Shown: positions 19,944 through 28,243 of the stretch, in pieces
How the letters are laid out: each line of letters starts with the position of its first letter
How positions within the stretch are numbered: position 1 is the stretch's first letter
Assembly: GCA_934215475.1 (NCBI GenBank)
Contig: CAKPZY010000006.1
Location: 1 to 64,000 of the forward strand
DNA: 64,000 nt
DNA from: an uncultured Ligilactobacillus sp.
GTDB taxonomy: Bacteria; Bacillota; Bacilli; Lactobacillales; Lactobacillaceae
Direction: 5' to 3'
The notes under the pieces: model-generated
The model's database searches: none
The model's input: only the letters and a program-made list of their open reading frames with translations
What the model was told of the DNA's origin: nothing
Position numbers and translations under genes: made by a program

Positions 19944-20030
19944 GTCATTTAAAAGGTCCTCAATAAATTTTCATCAATATTTCTACATAGGATCTGCGCC
20001 ATCATTTCAGATATGCACGTTGTCCCACTG

Positions 20031-20555
20031 TTACAGAAGTTCAATGCCATCCTTGCCATCGACTTCATCCATATATACCGCCACTTTTTCACCCCAAGCA
20101 GTCGGGATATTTTTGCCAACAAATTCGGCACGGATAGGTAATTGGCGATGTCCGCGATCCACCATGACAGCCAGTCTGACTTGATTCGGACGGCCTTGAT
20201 CCATGATAGCGTCAAGTGCAGCTCTAATCGTTCTGCCCGTAAATAAAACATCATCTACCAAGACCACGTTTTTGTCTGTAACATCATTTTTAAACTCAGC
20301 TACCTGCTTAGCCGCTGTTGAACTGTGAACATCAATGTCGTCTCTGTAGTGTGAAATATCAAGCTCATTAACAGGAACATTCGCATCTTCTAATAGCTCT
20401 AAGCGAGCCGCTATTCGTTTCGCCAAAAATACACCGCGCGTTTTGATCCCTACCAAGACAAGATTTTCTACACCTTTATTATTTTCGATGATCTCATAAC
20501 TGATCCGCGTCAAAGCTCGCTTCATGGCCATGGCATCGTATATTTCTTTGGGCAA
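20031..20555 (-). CDS. pyrR: PyrR bifunctional attenuation regulator / uracil phosphoribosyltransferase
   Basis: The 174-residue protein has a PRTase fold with the PRPP motif [19 protein letters not shown] and the N-terminal [14 protein letters not shown] region typical of PyrR. It binds the two leader RNAs in this operon when charged with UMP and has weak UPRTase activity. The start is TTG with AAGGAG 9 bases upstream; an internal ATG would remove the conserved N-terminus. First gene of the pyr operon, located between attenuators 1 and 2. Confidence 0.96.
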   Translation of the reverse strand: MPKEIYDAMAMKRALTRISYEIIENNKGVENLVLVGIKTRGVFLAKRIAARLELLEDANVPVNELDISHYRDDIDVHSSTAAKQVAEFKNDVTDKNVVLVDDVLFTGRTIRAALDAIMDQGRPNQVRLAVMVDRGHRQLPIRAEFVGKNIPTAWGEKVAVYMDEVDGKDGIELL

Positions 20556-20633
20556 AGTAATTTCTCCTTTTTACAAATTTTGCTTCTGTCAAGTTTCGCT
20601 CAGAAACAGTTGAATGTCATTAAAATCCGGTAT

Positions 20634-20749
20634 AAAAAAAGCCCGGCTGCAGCCATCTGAGGATGCAAGCCGGACGTTAAATTTCTTAGTTGATTTTACG
20701 TCAAAAGCTTATTATTCAACGATGCTGCCTTTTTTAGCCTCTCTGGACT
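20634..20749 (-). promoter_or_regulatory. PyrR-type attenuator 1 in the pyr leader
   Basis: The RNA contains AGTCCAGAGAGGCT (20736-20749), an exact-looking PyrR-binding loop. A strong GC-rich terminator hairpin (20641-20675) with a run of seven T on the minus strand (20634-20640) follows. The layout promoter, binding loop, terminator, pyrR matches Bacillus and lactobacillar pyr leaders. Confidence 0.88.
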
Positions 20750-20778
20750 AACTCTTAAAAGGACATTCAATTTTTATT

Positions 20779-20807
20779 ATTGTACTAATCCTTGACACCT
20801 TTGTCAA
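20779..20807 (-). promoter_or_regulatory. Promoter of the pyr operon
   Basis: TTGACA (20802-20807) and TACAAT (20779-20784), minus strand, are spaced 17 bp. Start near 20772. The -35 box lies inside the last codons of the upstream pseudouridine synthase gene. Confidence 0.75.
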
Positions 20808-21687
20808 GTTCAACCAAAGCCTTTTTAAAATAGTCCGGCAGAGCTGCTTGAAATTCCATCCGTTTTCCACTCACTGGGTGATCAAAACCAAGCTTGGCAG
20901 CATGCAAAAACTGCCCCTGACCAGACAAAGTATGTTTTGGGCCATAGACAGGATCACCGGCAACAGGATGACCAATATATTTGAGATGTACCCGGATCTG
21001 GTGTGTGCGCCCCGTTTCGAGCCTACAACTGATCAACGAATAATTCTGATAGCGTGTAATAACTTTAAAATGAGTAACAGCTCTCCGCCCACCAGCAACC
21101 ACTGCCTGCTTTTTTCGCTCTTTTGGGTGGCGTGCCAAAGGTGCATCGATCGTCCCCTGATTTTCCTTGATCACACCGTGAACCAACGCAAGATATTCCC
21201 TGGTAGTTGTTTTATCCTTCAGCTGCTGACTCAGGCATTGATGTGCATGATCATTTTTTGCCACCATCAATAGTCCAGACGTGTCACGATCGATCCGGTG
21301 GACGATCCCAGGACGCAGTGTACCATTGATGGTCGACAAAGGACAATGGTAGAGTAAAGCATTGACCAAGGTATGGTCTGGATGCCCAGGGGCAGGATGG
21401 ACGACCATTCCCGCCGGCTTATTCACAACTAAAACATCGTCATCTTCATAAACGATGTCTAGCGGGATCTTTTGTGCTATTAACCCAGTCGGCTGCGGCT
21501 TTGACTCCATTATGCCGATCTCATCACCGATTTGGACCAGATAACGAGGTTTAGATTTTTGCCCGTTAACTAAAACATCACCGTTTGTAATCATTTTTTT
21601 GACTGCCGAACGCGACTTTGTTTGCAAGTGGCGAGTAAGTACCTGATCCAAGCGCCCGCTTTGAGTAGTGATCGTAAACTTTTTCAT
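20785..21687 (-). CDS. RluA/RluD-family 23S rRNA pseudouridine synthase
   Basis: The 300-residue protein has an N-terminal S4 RNA-binding domain (residues 1-75) and a pseudouridine synthase domain with catalytic Asp in VHRIDRDTSGLLMVAK. The RTHQIRVHLKYIGHPVAGDPVYG segment is standard. In Gram-positives the lspA-adjacent copy corresponds to YlyB. It follows lspA by 2 bases with the SD inside the lspA end. The last codons carry the pyr operon -35 box. Confidence 0.92.
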   Translation of the reverse strand: MKKFTITTQSGRLDQVLTRHLQTKSRSAVKKMITNGDVLVNGQKSKPRYLVQIGDEIGIMESKPQPTGLIAQKIPLDIVYEDDDVLVVNKPAGMVVHPAPGHPDHTLVNALLYHCPLSTINGTLRPGIVHRIDRDTSGLLMVAKNDHAHQCLSQQLKDKTTTREYLALVHGVIKENQGTIDAPLARHPKERKKQAVVAGGRRAVTHFKVITRYQNYSLISCRLETGRTHQIRVHLKYIGHPVAGDPVYGPKHTLSGQGQFLHAAKLGFDHPVSGKRMEFQAALPDYFKKALVELDKGVKD

Positions 21688-21689
21688 AA

Positions 21690-22127
21690 TTACTCATCCT
21701 TTAACATTGCTAACAATATTACGAGCACTCCGACAGTTAAACAACAATCCGCCACATTAAAAATCGGAAAATTGATAAAATCTAATTCAAACATATCTAC
21801 GACATAACCCAAGCGTAACCGATCGACAAAGTTTCCCAAAGTTCCGCCTAAGATCAACGTCAATCCTAAAGCATAACCCCAGTTTTTCCATAATTTTAAA
21901 AAATAATAGATCACGATTACAATAGCAACGACTGAAATTATCATAAAAAACCATTGTTGGCCATTTAAAATACTCCAAGCAGCACCATAATTTCTAATAT
22001 GTGCTAAAGACAACCAGCCAGGAAGCAAAATCATACTATGGTTCAAGGGAATTTGTTGTTGCACGTAAAACTTGACTGCTTGATCTAAAATTAACACCGC
22101 AAAAACTAATAGTGCATAAATTGGCAT
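21690..22127 (-). CDS. lspA: Lipoprotein signal peptidase II
   Basis: The 145-residue integral membrane aspartyl protease has four predicted membrane segments. It cleaves lipoprotein signal peptides after lipidation. The catalytic Asp residues are in GNFVDRLRLG and FNVADC; the family usually reads NVADS, so the Cys pair after the Asp is a small variation. The NYGAAWS motif is present. ATG after AAAGGACG. Paired with the rluD-type gene as in Bacillus. Confidence 0.95.
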   Translation of the reverse strand: MPIYALLVFAVLILDQAVKFYVQQQIPLNHSMILLPGWLSLAHIRNYGAAWSILNGQQWFFMIISVVAIVIVIYYFLKLWKNWGYALGLTLILGGTLGNFVDRLRLGYVVDMFELDFINFPIFNVADCCLTVGVLVILLAMLKDE

Positions 22128-22325
22128 GACATCGACGTCCTTTATTTTTCAAAAAATTTTCATAAATTGACACTGGAGATCATAATACTCTGGTTTAAAA
22201 CAACTTTGTGGAGAGCTATTGCAGGACAATTTTTATCATTAGCAAACACACTAATTTGCTTGATCGACAAATATTACTTAGTCGAAGGTTTTAATTACTT
22301 GCTATGGAAAAAGCAAGAATATCCT

Positions 22326-23984
22326 TTAAAAAAGACCTGACAGCCTGCCGTTTGGATCAACATCGATACCATTGGCGGCAGGTTTTTTAGGCAGCCCAGG
22401 CATGGTCAGCACATTACCGGTCAGCGCAACAATGAAACCCGCTCCCAGTTTAGGTATGAACTCTCGCACATGGATCGCAAATCCCGTAGGAGCACCTAAC
22501 AAACTGGCATCATCACTGAAAGAATACTGGGTCTTTGCCATGCAGATGGGTATTTTATCCCAACCGCGCTGTTTAAATTCAATCAACTGTTTTTGAGCCT
22601 TTTTGCCATATACAACTTTGCTCCCGCCATATATCTGATGGACTATCGTTTCCACCTTTATTTCCAACGGATCCTTATCAGAATATAACCGTTTAAAATG
22701 CTTTTCAGAAGAGCACGAACGTATCACTGTGTCAGCTAAGTCACTGGCACCTCGACTACCTTGACCCCAAACATCTACCAACTTTGCCTCCACGTCGTCA
22801 GCACTGCATAATTTCTGCAAACACTGAAGTTCTGCTTCAGTATCAGATGCAAACTTGTTGATCGCTACGATCACAGGAACGTTATACTGCCGCATGGCTT
22901 TAATATGGCGGGCCAAATTACTGTAACCCTTCTGCAAGGCGGTCAAGTCTTCTGCGGCCAGTTCTCCCTTGGCTACACCCCCGTTCATTTTCAGAGCACG
23001 AACAGTCGCTACAATGACGATCGTATCAGGTGTTTTACCCAGAACAGGCGCCTTAATGTCTAAAAACTTTTCTGCGCCCAGATCAGAGCCAAATCCAGCC
23101 TCAGTTACAGCATAATCAGACAATTGCAAAGCAGTCTTTGTGGCTAGGACACTATTGCAGCCATGGGCTATATTCGCAAACGGCCCCCCATGGATCAAAG
23201 TTGGGGTATGTTCCAGTGTCTGGACTAAGTTTGGTTTGAGTGCATCTTTTAAAATAGCTGCAATGGCACCTTCTACCTGCAGCTGACCGACTGTCACGGG
23301 TTGTCTATCATATGTATACCCGATCACGATCTTCGCGATCCGTTTTTTTAAATCAGTAATATCTGTCGCCAAACACAGGATCGCCATCAACTCAGAAGCA
23401 ACAGTAATATCAAAGCCATCTTCGCGCACCACTCCGGAAGTCCTTCCGCCTAACCCGATCACAATGTGGCGAAGCGCCCGGTCATTTATGTCCAAGACAC
23501 GTTTCCAAACGACTTGCCTCGGGTCTATGCCAAGCTGATTTCCTTGATAAATATAATTGTCGATCAGAGCGGATAGTGTATTGTTTGCACTGGTCAAGGC
23601 ATGCATATCACCTGTAAAATGTAAATTAATGTCTTCCATCGGGATAACTTGAGCATATCCGCCGCCAGTCGCACCGCCTTTTGCCCCCATCACAGGACCC
23701 ATAGATGGTTCACGTAATGCGATCATGGCCTTTTTGCCTGCTTTGGTCAATGCATCTCCAAGACCGATCGTGACGGTTGATTTTCCCTCACCTGCTGGCG
23801 TTGGACTTATAGCTGTGACCAAGATCAATTTCCCGGTTTTGCTGTCTTTTTTTGCCACAGGCAAATCTATTTTAGCCTTATAATTACCATACTGTTCAAC
23901 ATTTTTGGCAGGAATGCCTGCCTGCTCAGCAATTTTTGTGATTGGGAATAATTTTGCCTTCTGTGCGATCTCAATATCTTTCAT
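22326..23984 (-). CDS. fhs: Formate--tetrahydrofolate ligase
   Basis: The 552-residue cytosolic enzyme makes 10-formyl-THF from formate, ATP and THF for purine and fMet synthesis. The P-loop-like [15 protein letters not shown] lies near residue 60, and the [20 protein letters not shown] and TGDMHA segments are intact. ATG with CGGAGG 10 bases upstream. The last codons run into a T-tract, and a GCCTGCC/GGCAGG pairing within the 3' end is too distant to be called a terminator. The 198 bases after it (22128-22325) contain only small hairpins such as CTTGCT/AGCAAG. Confidence 0.96.
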   Translation of the reverse strand: MKDIEIAQKAKLFPITKIAEQAGIPAKNVEQYGNYKAKIDLPVAKKDSKTGKLILVTAISPTPAGEGKSTVTIGLGDALTKAGKKAMIALREPSMGPVMGAKGGATGGGYAQVIPMEDINLHFTGDMHALTSANNTLSALIDNYIYQGNQLGIDPRQVVWKRVLDINDRALRHIVIGLGGRTSGVVREDGFDITVASELMAILCLATDITDLKKRIAKIVIGYTYDRQPVTVGQLQVEGAIAAILKDALKPNLVQTLEHTPTLIHGGPFANIAHGCNSVLATKTALQLSDYAVTEAGFGSDLGAEKFLDIKAPVLGKTPDTIVIVATVRALKMNGGVAKGELAAEDLTALQKGYSNLARHIKAMRQYNVPVIVAINKFASDTEAELQCLQKLCSADDVEAKLVDVWGQGSRGASDLADTVIRSCSSEKHFKRLYSDKDPLEIKVETIVHQIYGGSKVVYGKKAQKQLIEFKQRGWDKIPICMAKTQYSFSDDASLLGAPTGFAIHVREFIPKLGAGFIVALTGNVLTMPGLPKKPAANGIDVDPNGRLSGLF

Positions 23985-24039
23985 AACTAACAGCCTCCGT
24001 TTGCGGACTTCCTAAGTGTTAAACAGTGTCTTGCTATAT

Positions 24040-24423
24040 CTAAGCTCTTTTGTGCTGGATAATGTCTGCAGCCTCCTTAGCGTCTTTATGACGCATCAAT
24101 AGTTCATACCTGTCTTGATCAGTTTTGATCACTAAGCCGAATCTACGCAGCTGAACCTTAACAATATTATGGTAATAAATAACATCATTATTTGCTTTTA
24201 TCACCTTGCTGATTTCAATTTGATCGGCACGGATCACTATAATACGAGACCTGAGCTGGACAAACGCTACCACCAAAAATAATGCCAACACAGAAAATGT
24301 CCATGGTTGAAGCACAGTGAGCTCTAACCATAGTAACATACTGGTCAAAAAAATCATTAGAGTGAACGACCAACAAATCACACTCATGGCAATGTCTGGC
24401 TGATATTTTAACTTTCTTTCCAT
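24040..24423 (-). CDS. Small two-helix membrane protein, EbsA-like
   Basis: About 127 residues: a short N-terminus with LKYQPD, two hydrophobic helices (roughly residues 12-60), then a cytoplasmic beta-rich tail resembling a bacterial PH-like domain (RIIVIRADQIEIS...IVKVQLRRFGLVIKT). The layout recalls the EbsA family annotated in enterococci and lactobacilli; the assignment is tentative and no function should be inferred. Three ATG codons are possible. The one at 24423 has GGAG about 10 bases upstream, while the two earlier ones sit against their purine tracts. Confidence 0.55.
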   Translation of the reverse strand: MERKLKYQPDIAMSVICWSFTLMIFLTSMLLWLELTVLQPWTFSVLALFLVVAFVQLRSRIIVIRADQIEISKVIKANNDVIYYHNIVKVQLRRFGLVIKTDQDRYELLMRHKDAKEAADIIQHKRA

Positions 24424-24471
24424 AATCACTGCTCTCCACTTCATTTCCATTCCTAATTAGAATTTTATGTT

Positions 24472-25617
24472 TTATTCTTTTAAAGCCTTGTCCTTTTTAC
24501 CCCAATATTGAAAAAGATCAGTCCTTAAGGCGCCATTGTACAGTTTCCGGCGTTTAGTTGCTTTTTGTCCGTATTCTTTTTCAAAATTTAAATCACTCGA
24601 CAAAATATATTTGCTCCAGGACTTTAAAGGTCGATACAACTTCCCCATTTGTTGGTAGAGTTTAGCTGCTGCTGATCGATCAGCCAAACGAACACCATAG
24701 GGTGGATTGGCAATTATGACGCCATTTTTAGCGTTCGTCTTAAAATCTTTAATGGCTAATTGTTTAAAATGAATGTCATGTAATACTCCCGCGTTTTTCG
24801 CATTTAAACGTGCAATATCGATCATTTCTTGATTGATATCATAACCCGTTATATCCAATGTCTGCTGGTGATCTTCTGCTTTTTTGGCCCGCTTTCGCAT
24901 TTCACCGCTTAGCTCATGCGGAAAAAGCGGCCATTGTTCACAGGCAAAAGTCCTCCAAGAACCAGGAGCGATGTTGTGCCCGATCAAGGCTGCCTCGATC
25001 GGGATCGTACCTGAACCGCACACAGGATCGACAAAAGGCATTTCAGGGTACCAGCGGGCCAACAAAACTAGAGCAGCAGCCATGTTTTCTTTTAACGGTG
25101 CTTCGCCCTTTTCTTCCCGGTAGCCTCGTTTAAATAAACTGCTGCCGCTGGTATCAAGCAAAACAAGCACGTGATTTTTATTGATCACTACTTCGATCTG
25201 AAATTTTGCTCCCGTTTCAGGAAACTTTGTACGTCGGTGATATGCAGCGGCCATTTGCTTGACCACAGCTTTTTTGGAAAGAGACTGAATACTAGGAACA
25301 TGATGTAAAGTTGACTTTTGTGAGCGAGCATTTACAGGAAATGCAGCGTCCATTGGCAAAAATTGATCCCAAGTTACGGCTTCGACATTGTCAAACAAAT
25401 CATCAAAAGTTTGAGCTTCAAATTCTGCTGCAATTATCTTGACTCGGTCAGCTGTGCGTAACCATAAATTTGTCCACAATACATCCGCCAAAGTCCCCTT
25501 AAAACGGACCCGCCCGTTTTCGACCTGCGTGTCATAACCCAAGTGGCGCAGCTCGTTGCCTACCAGTGCCTCGATGCCTGAAGCACATGTTGCGATTAAG
25601 TTATATGTTTTATTCAT
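24472..25617 (-). CDS. THUMP-domain class I rRNA N2-guanine methyltransferase (YpsC/RlmL-like)
   Basis: The 381-residue protein has an N-terminal ferredoxin-like and THUMP RNA-binding region (to about residue 160). The SAM-dependent methyltransferase domain follows, with FVDPVCGSGTIPIEAA and the catalytic NPPYGVRL, characteristic of N2-guanine methyltransferases. The family modifies 23S rRNA (RlmL N-terminal half, YpsC in Bacillus). ATG 25617 lies 14 bases after AGGAG and just after a TATAAT-like run. The order gpsB-rnpB-ypsC is conserved in Bacillus. Confidence 0.88.
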   Translation of the reverse strand: MNKTYNLIATCASGIEALVGNELRHLGYDTQVENGRVRFKGTLADVLWTNLWLRTADRVKIIAAEFEAQTFDDLFDNVEAVTWDQFLPMDAAFPVNARSQKSTLHHVPSIQSLSKKAVVKQMAAAYHRRTKFPETGAKFQIEVVINKNHVLVLLDTSGSSLFKRGYREEKGEAPLKENMAAALVLLARWYPEMPFVDPVCGSGTIPIEAALIGHNIAPGSWRTFACEQWPLFPHELSGEMRKRAKKAEDHQQTLDITGYDINQEMIDIARLNAKNAGVLHDIHFKQLAIKDFKTNAKNGVIIANPPYGVRLADRSAAAKLYQQMGKLYRPLKSWSKYILSSDLNFEKEYGQKATKRRKLYNGALRTDLFQYWGKKDKALKE

Positions 25618-25662
25618 TATATTATACTAGTCTCCTATGACAAATATGACATTCCTGTGATT

Positions 25663-25695
25663 AAAAAAAGTCGGGATAATATATATTACCCCGAC
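25663..25695 (-). terminator. Terminator of rnpB
   Basis: A GTCGGG...CCCGAC hairpin with an AT-rich upper stem (25670-25695) is followed on the minus strand by seven T residues (25663-25669), directly after the mature RNA 3' end. Confidence 0.85.
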
Positions 25696-25698
25696 CCC

Positions 25699-26092
25699 TG
25701 TGATGTAATTCTCTATAAGCCACGTTCCGTACGTCATCTGGCCAGGAACCAGAATCGGTGGTAATCATCTATCTCCGAATGGTTGAACCATTCGCCCCCA
25801 TGATTTGTTCATTTCCGTCATGAAGCGCCCCTACCATAATTTGGGTTACCTACTTGTGGGGTTTACCGCGTTCCATCAAACAGGTTTCCCTGTTTGCTTC
25901 GTCACTGTGGCACTTTTCAAGACTACTCAGGCATGACCTAAATTTTAGCCCTTTTATCTGCCGTAACCTGTCAACACAGATCCCTTGCCTTATTTTTTCA
26001 GCAAGCACAAACACTACAAGCATCTCAGCTTGTGTAAGCTTGGACTTTCCTCAGCCTGCATCATGCAGACCGCGATTACCAGAGGATCACAT
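25699..26092 (-). ncRNA. rnpB: RNase P RNA, type B
   Basis: The minus strand contains the universal RNase P cores. GAGGAAAGTCC lies near the 5' end (26042-26052), then AAAGTGCCACAGTGACGAAG, AACGCGGTAAACCCC and the 3' motif GGCTTATAGA. The ends pair (GTGAT with ATCAC), and the downstream region carries the terminator hairpin. The RNA is the catalytic part of the enzyme maturing tRNA 5' ends. It lies a few bases after the gpsB stop, as in Bacillus and many lactobacilli. Exact ends are estimated from the P1 pairing. Confidence 0.95.
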
Positions 26093-26099
26093 TTTTTTA

Positions 26100-26438
26100 C
26101 TAAAAATCATTACTATGATCATCTTCGTTAAGCTGGGCACCAAAGACATGCCGTTCCAAATTAGACAAGCGTTTTAAAATATCCATGTTTGTCGTATTTG
26201 AAGCTGGACGTGACGTCTGCCCGGACTTGCCAACTGTCACCTGCTTGGTCAATTCGTCTACCTTGTTGACCAAACGATCATTTTCAGCCTGCAAACGCTG
26301 GTTTTCCTTAGCATACGTCTCGTAATCTTGGATCACATCATCTAAGAATTCATCAACATCAGTTGGGTCATAGCCTCGCATCTTCGGCTTAAAATGCTTA
26401 TTTACGATGTCTTTCGGCGTAAGCTTAACATTTTCCAT
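26100..26438 (-). CDS. gpsB: GpsB cell-division/elongation switch protein
   Basis: The 112-residue DivIVA-like protein has an N-terminal membrane-binding motif ([20 protein letters not shown]) and a coiled coil (residues 30-70). A linker and a short C-terminal trimerisation helix ([15 protein letters not shown]) follow. GpsB moves PBP1 between septum and side wall; pbp1A lies 2 kb away. ATG with GGGGTG upstream. Promoter TTGAAA/TATAAT lies at 26487-26514. Confidence 0.94.
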   Translation of the reverse strand: MENVKLTPKDIVNKHFKPKMRGYDPTDVDEFLDDVIQDYETYAKENQRLQAENDRLVNKVDELTKQVTVGKSGQTSRPASNTTNMDILKRLSNLERHVFGAQLNEDDHSNDF

Positions 26439-26486
26439 TGATTTTGCACCCCATCTAAAAAAGGAACTTAACTAATAACAATGATA

Positions 26487-26514
26487 ATTATACCAGTTAG
26501 CATTAAAATTTCAA
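26487..26514 (-). promoter_or_regulatory. Promoter of gpsB
   Basis: TTGAAA (26509-26514) and TATAAT (26487-26492), minus strand, are spaced 16 bp, with TGG giving an extended -10. The remaining 26515-26715 contains no clear element. Confidence 0.65.
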
Positions 26515-26715
26515 GCAATTTATTGAACTATGGTCCGTTCGTATCAGTACAGATCGCCGGAAAGCAAATTTTATCAAGCCTTTAATTTATCGATCAGCTA
26601 ACGGTTATCGATATAGTGTTAAGATAAAAAGAATTTATGACCATCTTCTTATCATCCTTTACTCTTCACCGGCTTTATTTTCTTTGTTTTGTTTAACAAG
26701 CACGGACCAATAGAA

Positions 26716-27279
26716 CTACCCGCTATCTTCTTCCTTCTTATTTTCTGCTAGTTCATTAGCAGTGTCTTCTAAGTCCAACATATCGATCAATTCCAGCTCA
26801 TAGTTACTTCTTTCTTGCTGTCTAACTATTGCCTGATGATCAAAATGAGTTTTTCCTGAATACTCAGGATCATATATCAGCAGTGCCCCCTCAGTATGTT
26901 CAAGCATAAACTTTTGATAATTTTTTAATTGTTGTGGCGATCGATAAGGAGCATTGCTGACGGTAGCACAGAAATCCACTTGTTCCTTTAAATTGTTTAG
27001 GTGCTGTTGTTTATCCGGCTGCCAGTTCCCGCCAAATTCGGCAAAAGGAAGGATCAAAGCAAGGTGTAAGCCTGGGTTGGACTTTTTTAACTCTAAACCA
27101 GCCTCTATCGTCCACTGTTCAACACCGAGCTGACCACCTGTCAGGACCCAAGTCAAGCCATTATCCAAACGGTTTTTTAAATTATTTTTAATAACTGTCA
27201 TGATAACTTCTTTTTTGGGATCTTTTTCCTTAAAGACATTCAATTCATAGCTCCGATAACCAGTGACCCACAAACGCAT
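26716..27279 (-). CDS. YpsA-type SLOG/DUF1273 protein
   Basis: The 187-residue protein matches the DUF1273/YpsA branch of the SLOG (Smf/DprA-LOG) superfamily: WVTGYRSYELNVF, VLTGGQLGVEQWTIEAG, LPFAEFGGNWQ and NYQKFMLEHTEGALLIYD. SLOG proteins bind nucleotides; Bacillus YpsA affects cell division, and the gene sits near gpsB there too. The C-terminal 20 residues are acidic and look unstructured. ATG with a weak GAAAGAAG upstream. Function is not established here. Confidence 0.85.
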   Translation of the reverse strand: MRLWVTGYRSYELNVFKEKDPKKEVIMTVIKNNLKNRLDNGLTWVLTGGQLGVEQWTIEAGLELKKSNPGLHLALILPFAEFGGNWQPDKQQHLNNLKEQVDFCATVSNAPYRSPQQLKNYQKFMLEHTEGALLIYDPEYSGKTHFDHQAIVRQQERSNYELELIDMLDLEDTANELAENKKEEDSG

Positions 27280-27546
27280 TTAATGCACTTCTTTCATATT
27301 GTTACTTGCCTTTTAAGTGAGAATACTTTGCTATTAATAAGCAATTTGCTATTTAAAATTATCCACCTAACTGATCTGCTGTTAACTGAAGCGACAACTT
27401 GGTTAAATATATTATTGCATATTTTCAACAGTGCGTTTAATAAATATGGCTCAAATGGCCTGAGTGGTGTTTATCCAAATAACTCAATAAAAAACTTGAG
27501 AATTTAACTGATCAATCTCTAATGTCTGCTCTATATTTTTCAAACT
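27280..27546. other. Intergenic region between divergent ypsA and recU
   Basis: AT-rich and gene-free. A 74-codon plus-strand frame (27283-27507) has no SD and no recognisable features. Only the recU promoter next to it is convincing. Confidence 0.5.
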
Positions 27547-27575
27547 TTGCCAAGGGCCCAAACAGTTGCTATAAT
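27547..27575 (+). promoter_or_regulatory. Promoter of recU-pbp1A
   Basis: TTGCCA (27547-27552), 17 bp spacer, TATAAT (27570-27575) with TGC as extended -10. Start near 27582 gives a leader of about 18 bases. Confidence 0.7.
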
Positions 27576-27599
27576 TAAGCGCATAGGAGTGTGAGCATA

Positions 27600-28220
27600 A
27601 TGATCAGACACTATCCAAACGGTGATCCTTTTCAAAGCGATCGAGATGCTAACTGCGGCCAAAGTTCTCATTTGGTTCCTAATAATGAAAATGTTATTTA
27701 TGGCAATCGTGGGATGTCGCTTGAACAAGAGATCAACTTAAGCAATAAATACTACTTAGAAACGGGAATGGCAGTGATCCATAAAAAACCGATCCCCATT
27801 CAGATCGTTGATGTCAGCTACCCTAAAAGAAGCGCAGCTGTTATCAAAGAAGCTTATTTCAAACAAGCATCAACCACAGATTATAATGGTGTTTATCGAG
27901 GTCACTACATCGACTTTGAAGCTAAAGAAACTCGGAATCAATCATCTTTTCCTTTAAATAATTTCCACGATCACCAAATCAAACATATGAAAGCCTGCGT
28001 GGTTCAAAAAGGCATTTGCTTTACGATCGTGAAATTTGTCGTACGTCAAGAAATCTTTTTAATGCCCGTGCATTTGTTATTTTCTTATTGGGACAAGCAA
28101 ATGTCTGACCGCAAGTCTATCCCATACAGCAAGATCAAAGAAGAAAGTTATTTGATCAGTTATCAGATCAACCCACGGATCCCTTACTTAAAGGCGGTTG
28201 ACAGATTGATCGAAAATTAA
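27600..28220 (+). CDS. recU: Holliday junction resolvase RecU
   Basis: About 206 residues. RecU resolves four-way junctions in Firmicutes recombination and segregation. The stalk and metal-site motifs are present: GNRGMSLEQEINLSNKYY, then the catalytic GHYIDFEAKET. ATG 27600 follows AGGAGT by 9 bases; the GTG at 27591 touches the SD and is rejected. It forms an operon with pbp1A, a universally conserved pair. Confidence 0.95.
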   Translation: MIRHYPNGDPFQSDRDANCGQSSHLVPNNENVIYGNRGMSLEQEINLSNKYYLETGMAVIHKKPIPIQIVDVSYPKRSAAVIKEAYFKQASTTDYNGVYRGHYIDFEAKETRNQSSFPLNNFHDHQIKHMKACVVQKGICFTIVKFVVRQEIFLMPVHLLFSYWDKQMSDRKSIPYSKIKEESYLISYQINPRIPYLKAVDRLIEN

Positions 28221-28243
28221 ATAAGTGTCAATCAAAGGAGTTT

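Noticed and set aside
22326..22400. Hairpin CCTGCC...GGCAGG near the fhs end as terminator
   Set aside because: Arms lie inside coding sequence, loop is long and the T-run is 10 bases away.
23985..24039. Possible THF riboswitch before fhs
   Set aside because: Only 55 bases lie before fhs and they show no matching core.
25854..26177. 107-codon plus-strand reading frame
   Set aside because: It is antisense to RNase P RNA and the gpsB end; no SD, no protein-like composition.
27283..27507. 74-codon frame upstream of recU
   Set aside because: AT-rich intergenic DNA, no SD, no recognisable features.
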